Source: Candidatus Jordarchaeia archaeon
GTDB lineage: Archaea > Asgardarchaeota > Jordiarchaeia > Jordiarchaeales > Freyrarchaeaceae
Assembly (NCBI GenBank): GCA_018383835.1
Contig: JAHAWR010000109.1
Location: 1 to 5,214 of the forward strand
Reading direction: 5' to 3'
DNA length: 5,214 nucleotides
The position numbers and the translations under genes are program-made. The notes under the pieces are model-generated. The model saw only the letters and a program-made list of their open reading frames with translations, did not search any database and was not told the origin of the DNA. Position 1 is the first letter of the stretch. The number at the start of each line of letters is the position of its first letter. Shown here in pieces: positions 1 to 5,192 of this stretch.

Positions 1-2
1 CC

Positions 3-119
3 CTGACGGGGGGTGAGGCTGATGTGGGCTCCGGTGAGCTCGTGAGGGGCTTTGAGGCTTGTGAACCCCAAGGACTAAGTATGGATCAACACTTACCCAT
101 ACTTAGTCTGGAACCCTGA
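3..119 (+). CDS. C-terminal tail of an unidentified protein (5' end outside window)
   Basis: An open frame enters from the left edge and ends at TGA 117-119, giving 38 residues. The tail is Gly/Glu-rich at first and ends in SMDQHLPILSLEP. I do not recognise a domain. The frame reads straight through the perfect inverted repeat at 73-108 and stops just beyond it, while the PIN-domain sequence begins in another frame at about 115. A frame ending at a terminal hairpin next to an interrupted gene is how the tnpB gene of an IS200/IS605-type element often ends, so this could be the tail of a TnpB-like protein. That is inference from layout, since the zinc-finger and RuvC motifs that would show it lie outside the window if they exist. 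It may equally be a chance open frame. Confidence 0.25.
   Translation: MTGGEADVGSGELVRGFEACEPQGLSMDQHLPILSLEP
73..108. repeat. Perfect 12-bp inverted repeat (hairpin) at gene junction
   Basis: GACTAAGTATGG (73-84) is followed by a 12-base spacer and then its exact reverse complement CCATACTTAGTC (97-108). The hairpin is flanked by a near-direct repeat, GAACCCCAAG at 63-72 and GAACCCTGAG at 111-120 (8 of 10 matching). It lies exactly where recognisable PIN-domain coding sequence starts. No T-run follows on the plus strand, so an ordinary terminator is less likely. A subterminal hairpin of a mobile element, such as the right end of an IS200/IS605 element, fits the position but is not proven. 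Confidence 0.75.
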
Positions 120-414
120 GCTACTTCCCTTCGAGGTTCTAAACGCGCTAAAATATAGTGGACTCTTTGGAAGAGAGGAACTTAAAAGTGCCGCCATTTC
201 GCTCTCGAACTACCGAATGGAGCTTCACCCCTTAGTGGGATCACTCGCCGAAAAAACAATAGAAATAGCCATGGACGAGAATATAACGATTTACGACGCA
301 TCCTATGTAGCACTAGCAGCGATTCTAAACACGAAACTATACACTGCTGACAAGAAGCTCGTGGAAAAACTCGCGCAAAAGTACGACATATGCCACATAT
401 CACAGGCACAATGA
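115..414 (+). pseudogene. vapC: 5'-truncated VapC-type PIN-domain toxin remnant
   Basis: Reading from 115 to the TGA at 412-414 gives about 99 residues that match the later part of a VapC PIN-domain ribonuclease. PELLPFEVLNALKY carries the second conserved acidic residue (Glu, codon 133-135). Further on come YDASYVALA with its Asp at 295-297 and the TADKKL strand with its Asp at 349-351, the usual third and fourth metal-ligand positions. The first part of the domain, with the initial catalytic Asp near the N-terminus, is absent. The same frame has a TAA at 76-78 inside the hairpin, and there is no ATG, GTG or TTG between that stop and the ATG at 217. Translation from 217 would lose the Glu as well. 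No VapB antitoxin is visible. VapC normally cleaves RNA (often tRNA or rRNA) using Mg2+; this copy is probably dead. The family call is firm; the pseudogene call rests on the missing 5' part. Confidence 0.8.
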
Positions 415-591
415 AAGACGGAGGAAAACCTTTTAGGTTAAAATTTGATTCATCTGCAGTTCTCTTGCAGTCGCCTACTTTCGCCAGGCTCCACATATGG
501 TGGCGCTAAGGGGCTTCATGGACGTGTCCCGTCGAGCATAAAAAGTGAGATGCCACTTTATCTGAGAGCCCCCAAAGTAAGAGGGCGTCGT
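415..591. other. Intergenic region without a supported gene
   Basis: These 177 bases separate the vapC remnant (+) from the 3' end of the flavoprotein gene (-). Small repeats are visible: a short hairpin AACCT-TTT-AGGTT (428-440) shortly after the vapC stop, a direct repeat TGCAGT at 455-460 and 466-471, and a 5-bp stem CGCCA/TGGCG (482-486/501-505). Open frames here have no Shine-Dalgarno site and no recognisable protein. I see no tRNA or other named RNA. Confidence 0.6.
538..559 (-). terminator. Possible terminator of the flavoprotein gene
   Basis: On the minus strand, AAAGTG, a 6-base loop and CACTTT form a stem whose last bases run into five Ts (540-544) before ATGC. It lies about 30 bases past the TAA of the flavoprotein gene. 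Archaeal terminators need mainly the T-run, so the stem may be incidental. Confidence 0.4.
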
Positions 592-1263
592 TTAGAGCCA
601 GCCCTTTTCTTTCCAGTATTCGTAGTCTTTCTTGAAGAAGTCTTTTCCTTCCAGTATGAGTTTTCTGAGGGCTTGGAACTCCTTTGACTTCGCCATAGCT
701 ACTTCCCAGTCAAACGTTCGCCTCTCCTTTATTGCTTGGATCATTTCTCTGCCCAGGTTTGCGGCTTTTCCTAGGTCTTCCTCGGAGACGTCTATTATGT
801 TTCGCGCTAGGGCTGTCACCGTGCCGACCGGGTATGCGCCCTGAGCCATGAGGAACATGAGCATGTAGCGTGCAACAGCCTCAACGTCCCCGACGCCCAA
901 GTAAACCGATATGGCTGCAGCGTACTTCCCGTGCAGGCTGGGCCTGTGCCCCATGGGGAGGCACCTGTCGATGAAGTTCTTCATGAGCCCCGTCACATGG
1001 AAAACATAGACGGGGCTAGCCATCACTATGCCGTCAGCTTTCATCATCTTCCCTTGAATAAGCTTCACATCGTCTTTCTGGGGGCACTCTCCCTCGACGA
1101 GGCAGCGCCCGCAACCTCTGCAATAGTTGACCCTGTAATTCTGTAGCAGAACTATCTCGGTTTCGGCGCCCAGAGACTCGCACTCCTCAAGCATTCTCCT
1201 TGTAAGCCTGTAGGTGCAACCCCAGTCCCTGTGGGGGCTTCCAACTATCGCCAGAACCTTCAC
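592..1263 (-). CDS. Iron-sulfur flavoprotein (NADPH-dependent FMN reductase family)
   Basis: Flavodoxin-like protein of 223 residues. The N-terminus MKVLAIVGSPHRDWGCTYRL is the first beta strand and FMN-phosphate loop (residues 1-20). A compact cysteine cluster CX2CX2CX5C (C48, C51, C54, C60) follows, typical of archaeal iron-sulfur flavoproteins, where it holds a 4Fe-4S cluster. SPVYVFHVTGLMKNFIDR (residues 83-100) is the family's second FMN-contact segment. The protein is expected to be cytosolic and to pass electrons between ferredoxin-like donors and an unknown acceptor; the substrate cannot be told. The frame also opens at GTG 1272, but GTG 1263 is preferred: GGGGTG at 1271-1276 sits 6 bases before it, and the product then starts at the normal family position. 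The C-terminal part (about residues 150-223) is charged and helical, without a named motif. The gene is transcribed away from the acyl-CoA ligase gene and appears to be monocistronic. Confidence 0.9.
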   Translation of the reverse strand: MKVLAIVGSPHRDWGCTYRLTRRMLEECESLGAETEIVLLQNYRVNYCRGCGRCLVEGECPQKDDVKLIQGKMMKADGIVMASPVYVFHVTGLMKNFIDRCLPMGHRPSLHGKYAAAISVYLGVGDVEAVARYMLMFLMAQGAYPVGTVTALARNIIDVSEEDLGKAANLGREMIQAIKERRTFDWEVAMAKSKEFQALRKLILEGKDFFKKDYEYWKEKGWL

Positions 1264-1270
1264 ATAGAAC

Positions 1271-1276
1271 ACCCCG
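1271..1276 (-). promoter_or_regulatory. Shine-Dalgarno site that sets the flavoprotein start
   Basis: GGGGTG on the minus strand lies 6 bases before GTG 1263. The alternative GTG at 1272 overlaps this site and so would lack one. The thioredoxin gene has the same GGGGTGT leader 5 bases before its ATG, which supports this as the genome's usual ribosome site. Confidence 0.6.
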
Positions 1277-1308
1277 AAAAGAACCGATAAAACACTAAAG
1301 GTTTTCCC

Positions 1309-1326
1309 TTAAAAAATCTTTTTTAG
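1309..1326 (-). promoter_or_regulatory. Candidate archaeal promoter (BRE/TATA) of the flavoprotein gene
   Basis: The minus strand shows a purine-rich stretch (AAAAAGA) followed by TTTTTTAAG (1309-1317). A transcript starting about 25 bases on, near 1287, would have a leader of about 25 bases containing the GGGGTG site. The call is by composition and spacing only. Confidence 0.4.
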
Positions 1327-1421
1327 TGAAGCTTGTGAGGTGGACAAAAACACTCGAAAACGACTCCGTTACTACGGTGGTTATTTTGCTCAATTAGAAG
1401 GCTCTTGATGCGGCTTAGAGG

Positions 1422-1547
1422 ATGAGAGAGCTCCTCCTAAGTCTTCCCAAGGAGAATAAGAGGCGTTGGGAACTTTTAAGCATCGAAGTTAAAAACCATC
1501 AGCCTCCCCTGCAAGGTCGTATTTTGAGGTGCGCATACTTTGTTTAA
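1422..1547 (+). CDS. Doubtful small ORF or gene remnant, 41 codons
   Basis: ATG 1422 to TAA 1545-1547 encodes a short basic peptide beginning MRELLLSLPKENKRRWELLS. Codon choice (AAG, AGG, GAG, CTC) resembles the real genes nearby, and the first half looks like an amphipathic helix. The same frame upstream is open from GTG 1326 to TAG 1395 and is then broken by a second stop at 1416, which would fit a decayed longer gene. Against this, the only Shine-Dalgarno-like GAGG abuts the ATG, and I recognise no family. It may be chance. Confidence 0.2.
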   Translation: MRELLLSLPKENKRRWELLSIEVKNHQPPLQGRILRCAYFV

Positions 1548-1560
1548 GCAAGAGGCTTCA

Positions 1561-1586
1561 AAAAGAAAACTTTTAAAAAATATATG
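1561..1586 (+). promoter_or_regulatory. Candidate archaeal promoter (BRE/TATA) of the acyl-CoA ligase gene
   Basis: A purine-rich AAAAGAAAAC (1561-1570) is followed by TTTTAAAAAATATATG (1571-1586), the best TATA-like stretch in the window. A start 25-28 bases downstream, at about 1603-1607, leaves a leader of about 30 bases that includes the GGAGGT site. This argues against translation starting at TTG 1602. Confidence 0.6.
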
Positions 1587-1595
1587 TAGCATATA
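1581..1595. promoter_or_regulatory. 15-bp dyad at the ligase promoter, possible operator
   Basis: TATATG (1581-1586), spacer TAG, CATATA (1590-1595) is a perfect inverted repeat that overlaps the downstream edge of the TATA stretch and lies before the expected transcript start. A repressor bound here would block TBP/TFB or polymerase. Fatty-acid ligase genes are often controlled by acyl-CoA-responsive repressors, but no regulator is encoded in the window and A/T-rich dyads arise easily. Confidence 0.35.
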
Positions 1596-1620
1596 CACTT
1601 ATTGCGAATTGAGATATTGG

Positions 1621-1626
1621 GGAGGT
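1621..1626 (+). promoter_or_regulatory. Shine-Dalgarno site that sets the ligase start
   Basis: GGAGGT is followed by 8 bases and then TTG 1635. It lies downstream of the other in-frame TTGs at 1602 and 1617. A second partial site, GGGTGA (1628-1633), could serve TTG 1644 instead. Confidence 0.65.
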
Positions 1627-1634
1627 TGGGTGAA

Positions 1635-3302
1635 TTGAGTGTTTTGAAGGGGTTCCCAAGCACCATGATGGATGACTACCAGTTGAACGTGACTAAAATC
1701 CTGGAGAACGCGGCCAGAATTTACGGTAAGAAGGAGGTTGTCTCGAGGCGGGTGAGTGACGGCAGCATTTTCCGCTACACGTATAAGGATGCATGGGAGA
1801 GGGTTCAGAAGCTTGCAAACGTTCTGGTTAATGAGCTCGAGGTTAAGCCGGGAGACAGGGTCGGCGTCATAGGGTGGAACACCCACAGGTTCTTCGAGCT
1901 CTATTTCGCTGTGCCGGGAGTGGGGGCGGTGGTGCACGAGCTAAACCTCAGGCTTCGCCCAGACGACTTAACTTACATAATAAACCACGCGGGCGACAAG
2001 GTGCTCTTCTTGGATGACGGGTTGGTTAGGCTGCTGGTTGAAGGCATTAAGGACGAGCTTAAAACTGTTGAAAAGTTCGTTGTCATGAGCGACAGCAAAG
2101 AGGTTGAAACAAGCCTTAAGCCAGCATACAATTATGAGGCGCTGATGGATGGTGCTAAACCAAGCTACAAGTTTCCGGTGATAGATGAGCGCAGCGGAGC
2201 AGCGATGTGCTACACCACAGGGACAACTGGGAGGCCGAAGGGCGTCGTCTACAGTCACAGGGCACTGATACTCCACTCTATAGTGGCAGGTCTGCCGTCC
2301 ACCATAAACGTGAGTGAAAGGGACGCTATGCTCGTATTGGTGCCCATGTTCCACGTTAACGCGTGGGGTATGCCCTACGGCGCCCCAGCGGTTGGGGCGA
2401 AGCTCATCTTCCCGGCGCAGTTCTATGCACCAGACATGGTTCTCGAACTCGTAGAGAGGGAAAGGGCAACAATAGCAGCTTCGGTTCCAACGATATGGCT
2501 CATGGTGGTGGACTACCTCAAGAAGACGGGTAAGAAGGTCGATCTCACAGGGCTCAAGATAGTGTTCGGCGGTAGCGAGCCGCCACTAGCCCTAATGAAA
2601 ACCCTAGCCGAGATGGGGGCAACGGTGCAGCATGCTTGGGGCATGACTGAGACCACGCCTCTCGGGACAGCAAATATAATCAAAAGCTACCTTAAAGAAA
2701 CGCTTTCAGAGGAGGAGAAGTGGCAGCTAATGACAAAGCAGGGACTAGTAGCACCTCTACTGGAAGTCAAGATCGTTAATGAGGTGGGCGAGGAGCTTCC
2801 ATGGGACGGAAAGACACCTGGAGAACTCCTCATAAGAGGCCCATGGATAGCCAAAGAGTACTATAATGATGAGAGGTCTAAGGACGCGATCCTAGACGGG
2901 TGGTTCAGGACGGGTGATATAGCCACAATAGACCCTGAAGGATACGTCAAGCTCGTTGATAGGGCGAAGGATCTGATCAAGAGTGGAGGGGAATGGATTA
3001 GCAGCGTTGACCTCGAAAACGCCATAATGGCGCACCCTGGCGTCAAGGAGGCGACGGTGGTCGCGGTTAAGCACCCGAAGTGGCAGGAAAGGCCCTTAGC
3101 GGTGGTGGTGCCGAGAGACGAGTATAAAGGTAAACTGACGAAGGAAGAGATAATAGATTTCATCAGGCCGAAGTTCGCAAAGTGGTGGCTCCCAGACGAC
3201 GTGGTCTTCGTGGACGAGATACCGAAGACCAGCGTAGGCAAATTCGACAAAAAGGTATTAAGAGAGAAGTTCAAGGACTACAAGCTACCAACGGTAGAGT
3301 AG
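1635..3302 (+). CDS. AMP-forming medium/long-chain fatty acyl-CoA ligase
   Basis: An ANL-superfamily enzyme of 555 residues: fatty acid + ATP + CoA gives acyl-CoA + AMP + PPi. The phosphate loop YTTGTTGRPKG is at residues 193-203, the GMTETTPLG adenine/acyl motif begins at 336, the ribose-binding WFRTGD is at 423-428, the hinge DRAKDLIKSGGEWISS starts at 442, and the catalytic lysine of TSVGK is K536. VPMFHVNAW ends in W244, at the place of the gate tryptophan of Thermus thermophilus long-chain acyl-CoA synthetase, and GGEWISSVDLENA and HPKWQERPLAVVVP closely resemble that enzyme, so the substrate is probably a medium or long chain rather than acetate. There is no signal peptide; it should be cytosolic or loosely membrane-bound. 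TTG 1635 was chosen for its Shine-Dalgarno spacing; TTG 1602, which would add 11 residues, lies at the predicted transcript start. All core motifs are intact. It has its own promoter and is not in an operon here. Confidence 0.95.
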   Translation: MSVLKGFPSTMMDDYQLNVTKILENAARIYGKKEVVSRRVSDGSIFRYTYKDAWERVQKLANVLVNELEVKPGDRVGVIGWNTHRFFELYFAVPGVGAVVHELNLRLRPDDLTYIINHAGDKVLFLDDGLVRLLVEGIKDELKTVEKFVVMSDSKEVETSLKPAYNYEALMDGAKPSYKFPVIDERSGAAMCYTTGTTGRPKGVVYSHRALILHSIVAGLPSTINVSERDAMLVLVPMFHVNAWGMPYGAPAVGAKLIFPAQFYAPDMVLELVERERATIAASVPTIWLMVVDYLKKTGKKVDLTGLKIVFGGSEPPLALMKTLAEMGATVQHAWGMTETTPLGTANIIKSYLKETLSEEEKWQLMTKQGLVAPLLEVKIVNEVGEELPWDGKTPGELLIRGPWIAKEYYNDERSKDAILDGWFRTGDIATIDPEGYVKLVDRAKDLIKSGGEWISSVDLENAIMAHPGVKEATVVAVKHPKWQERPLAVVVPRDEYKGKLTKEEIIDFIRPKFAKWWLPDDVVFVDEIPKTSVGKFDKKVLREKFKDYKLPTVE

Positions 3303-3306
3303 GATT

Positions 3307-3340
3307 CTCCCAAGCGGGAGCCATCCATCCCCCCTTTTAT
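3307..3340 (+). terminator. Possible terminator of the ligase gene
   Basis: CTCCC-AAGC-GGGAG (3307-3320) forms a 5-bp GC stem just after the TAG, followed by a pyrimidine tract ending in CCCCTTTTAT. It sits in the 34-base gap between convergent genes and reaches the thioredoxin stop codon, so the two transcripts probably overlap slightly. Confidence 0.4.
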
Positions 3341-3711
3341 GTTTCTAGTGGTGTGCTCTTTTCGATGCAATCCTTGTGTCTCTTTAGCATCTCATCTATC
3401 ACCTGTTTCAGGTCTTCCTTTGGCATGAAGCCCACGACCTGGCCGACCGGTCTCCCAGCGCAGAAAAAGACTAAAGTGGGTGTACCCATGACGCCGTAAC
3501 TCATTGCCAATTTACGGTTTCCCAAGCTTTGAAACACATTGAGCTTCACAAACTTAACTTTCCCCCCATACTCCTCTGCAAGCTCGCCTATTACTGGATC
3601 CAGCATTATGCACCATGGGCAACGCTCATGCCAAAAGTCTACGAGAGTCAGCACATCGGACCTTAAAACTTCGCGCTCCCAGTTGAACTCGTCCACATCA
3701 ACAGCGACCAT
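3337..3711 (-). CDS. Thioredoxin with a CPWC active site
   Basis: A single-domain thioredoxin of 124 residues. TLVDFWHERCPWC (residues 22-34) holds the buried Asp of thioredoxins (D25) and the redox pair C31/C34. The cis-proline loop is GTPT (P78), and VVGF (92-95) is the usual late strand. The dipeptide between the cysteines is Pro-Trp instead of the Gly-Pro of classical thioredoxin, which should shift the redox potential; archaeal thioredoxin-like proteins vary here. Two more cysteines, C84 and C115, are present, the second in a basic tail after the fold ends. With no signal peptide it should be a cytosolic disulfide reductase; its reductase partner is not in the window. ATG 3711 has GGGGTG 5 bases upstream. 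The gene lies 58 bases after the ADP-forming synthetase gene on the same strand, so it may be co-transcribed or use its own TATA-like box. Confidence 0.92.
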   Translation of the reverse strand: MVAVDVDEFNWEREVLRSDVLTLVDFWHERCPWCIMLDPVIGELAEEYGGKVKFVKLNVFQSLGNRKLAMSYGVMGTPTLVFFCAGRPVGQVVGFMPKEDLKQVIDEMLKRHKDCIEKSTPLET

Positions 3712-3769
3712 TCAGACACCCCAATAATTCCGGAAGCCCCGATAGGGGTAAAATTGAGGGGGGACGGAG

Positions 3770-3779
3770 TTATAAATTT
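3770..3779 (-). promoter_or_regulatory. Possible TATA box of the thioredoxin gene
   Basis: On the minus strand AAATTTATAA overlaps the stop codon of the upstream synthetase gene. A transcript start about 25 bases on, near 3749, would leave a leader of about 37 bases containing the GGGGTG site. That leader includes CCCC-TATC-GGGG (3737-3748), a small hairpin of unknown meaning. Read-through from the upstream gene is equally possible. Confidence 0.35.
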
Positions 3780-5182
3780 TTCTGAAGCTTTTCGGCCTGC
3801 AGCACCCTGTCTAGCGTTAGCTTGTATTTCGCTAACAACACTGCGGCTTTCGCCGCTCTTTCAGGAGTGGGGTAGACCGGGATCTCCCCCTCCTCAAGGA
3901 CTTTTATCTCGCTTCTCACCATGTCGCGCGGCGCGTGGACGGCAACCACTGCTGGTTTACCGGCTTCTCTGACCAGCTCGACGAGCACCTCGGCGAGTGG
4001 TGGAACAGCCGGGTGATATAGCTGAAACATGACGAGCATGTCCACGTTTCCGTCATTCAAGGCGAGCCTTATGGCCTCTATGCCTGCTCTTGGATCGTAG
4101 GCGAAGGCCAAATCCACGGGGTTCGACCTAATGGTCATTGGGGGGAGAATGTTCTCTATCCTCCTCCTGGTCTCCTCCGTGAACTCTGGTAACTCCAGCC
4201 CGCTACTCTTGCAGATGTCAGATATTATTATGGCTGGCCCAGCTTGAACTGAGACGACGGCAACCCTACTGCCTCTTGGAATCTTCGTGAGCGAGAAGGC
4301 ATTAGCTGCATCAAACAGCTCGGTGACGCTGTCGACAGTTATGACTCCTGCCTGCTTAAAGAGGGCGTCATATAGCCTGTAGTCTCCGGCCATCGACCCT
4401 GTGTGCGAGAGGGATTCACGGTCAACTTTGGCTTTCCCAACCTTGTACACTACTACGGGCTTGGCTTTCACGGCATCTTTGGCGGCGTCGAGGAAGCTGC
4501 GCGGGTCATCTAGCCCCTCTACGTGTAACGCTATAACCCTTGTTTTCTCGTCTTGGGACAGGTACCTTATCATTTCGGGGAAATCAATGTCGCACCTGTT
4601 TCCGAGCCCGACCGCCAAGCTAACTCCTAACCCCTGCGTTATAGCCTCGTAGCAGAGGAGGTGGCATACCCCCCCGCTCTGAGTCACTATGGCGACATTT
4701 CCGGCCTTAAGCTCGCCGAGCACGTCGGTGAAAGTGGCGTTGACGCTTGCCCAAGGGTTCACGAAGCCGAAGGTGTTTGGGCCAAGGATCCTCATGCCCG
4801 AGCGGCGAGCCACGCTAGCAACTTCCTCCTGAAGATTTGCGCCCTCGCCTCCGACCTCCCTGAACCCCGCTGTTATGATGACGGCGCCCTTAACACCCTT
4901 CTCGGCGCACTCCTTTATGACGCCGAGAACCTGGGGAGCCGGCACTACGACCACAGATAAGTCGACTTCGCCCGGCACGTCGAGGACTGACGGGTAAGCC
5001 CTCAGCCCCTGAACAACGCTGTGTCCTGGATTAACGGGGTACACCTTGCCCTTGAAGTGGAGCAAGCTCTTAAGGCAGTAATAGCCCATCTTGAAAGGGC
5101 TGTCGGACGCGCCGATCACAGCGATAGACTTAGGGTTAAACATTCCCTTAAGGGACTCGAAGCTTCCAGAGCGGCTCAACAC
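3770..5182 (-). CDS. ADP-forming acyl-CoA (acetyl-CoA) synthetase, alpha subunit
   Basis: 470 residues, the usual length of a separate archaeal ACD alpha subunit: acyl-CoA + ADP + Pi gives acid + ATP + CoA. Residues about 13-140 are a CoA-binding Rossmann domain (SIAVIGASDSPFKMG, YPVNPG, GPNTFGFVNP). Residues about 160-290 are a succinyl-CoA-synthetase-like domain with TQSGG (167-171) and SHTGSMAG, whose H260 is the histidine that is phosphorylated in catalysis. Residues about 300-460 form the third ligase-CoA domain (RSNPVDL at 352-358). The conserved GPNC is GPNT here. The ATP-grasp beta subunit needed for the full reaction is not fused and not in the window; it may lie beyond 5214 or elsewhere. 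GTG 5182 is preceded by GGAGG (5188-5192) with 5 bases between; TTG 5179 with 8 bases is an alternative that changes one residue. The acyl substrate cannot be read from sequence. It may form an operon with the thioredoxin gene. Confidence 0.93.
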   Translation of the reverse strand: MLSRSGSFESLKGMFNPKSIAVIGASDSPFKMGYYCLKSLLHFKGKVYPVNPGHSVVQGLRAYPSVLDVPGEVDLSVVVVPAPQVLGVIKECAEKGVKGAVIITAGFREVGGEGANLQEEVASVARRSGMRILGPNTFGFVNPWASVNATFTDVLGELKAGNVAIVTQSGGVCHLLCYEAITQGLGVSLAVGLGNRCDIDFPEMIRYLSQDEKTRVIALHVEGLDDPRSFLDAAKDAVKAKPVVVYKVGKAKVDRESLSHTGSMAGDYRLYDALFKQAGVITVDSVTELFDAANAFSLTKIPRGSRVAVVSVQAGPAIIISDICKSSGLELPEFTEETRRRIENILPPMTIRSNPVDLAFAYDPRAGIEAIRLALNDGNVDMLVMFQLYHPAVPPLAEVLVELVREAGKPAVVAVHAPRDMVRSEIKVLEEGEIPVYPTPERAAKAAVLLAKYKLTLDRVLQAEKLQKNL

Positions 5183-5187
5183 TCACT

Positions 5188-5192
5188 CCTCC
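5188..5192 (-). promoter_or_regulatory. Shine-Dalgarno site of the ADP-forming synthetase gene
   Basis: GGAGG on the minus strand lies 5 bases before GTG 5182 and 8 before TTG 5179. A GTG at 5184-5186 is out of frame. Only 32 bases of upstream sequence remain, too few to place a promoter or tell whether a gene precedes it in an operon. Confidence 0.7.

Larger units (their letters stand above)
1264..1634. other. Divergent intergenic region, 371 bases
   Basis: This region separates the flavoprotein (-) and acyl-CoA ligase (+) genes. Each end holds a candidate promoter, listed separately. The middle has only weak coding signals: a 41-codon frame at 1422-1547 and, in the same frame upstream, an open stretch from GTG 1326 to TAG 1395-1397. 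I find no recognisable RNA gene, CRISPR repeat or insertion sequence. Confidence 0.6.

Noticed and set aside
1..120. tRNA, box C/D RNA or CRISPR repeat at the left edge
   Set aside because: No cloverleaf or GGTTCGA-type T-loop, no proper RTGATGA and CTGA box pair at suitable spacing, and no repeated spacer structure.
445..687. 80-codon plus-strand frame across the end of the flavoprotein gene
   Set aside because: Most of it is antisense to the flavoprotein; no ribosome site and no recognisable protein.
423..1307. An 11-bp inverted repeat, GGAAAACCTTT at 423-433 (+) and 1297-1307 (-), flanking the flavoprotein gene
   Set aside because: Low-complexity A/T-rich sequence, and several 11-base matches are expected by chance in 5 kb. 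The ends do not coincide with any element boundary, and the enclosed gene is not a transposase.
1602..1634. Upstream TTG start of the acyl-CoA ligase
   Set aside because: It lies at or before the predicted transcript start, has no Shine-Dalgarno site, and the added residues overlap the GGAGGT site used by TTG 1635.
1968..2354. Long open frame on the minus strand inside the acyl-CoA ligase gene
   Set aside because: It is antisense to a gene with all its motifs intact, its translation is rich in His, Cys and Gln with no known domain, and it has no ribosome site.
2861..3274. 137-residue open frame on the minus strand at the 3' end of the ligase gene
   Set aside because: The Ser/Thr/Leu-rich translation is what the complement of a Lys/Asp/Glu-rich coding region gives; it has no motif and no promoter.
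3724..3750. TTCCGGAA palindrome and CCCC-GATA-GGGG hairpin as a riboswitch or operator in front of the thioredoxin gene
   Set aside because: The stems are only 4 bp, and the region is too short for a known riboswitch; nothing beyond local symmetry supports a function.
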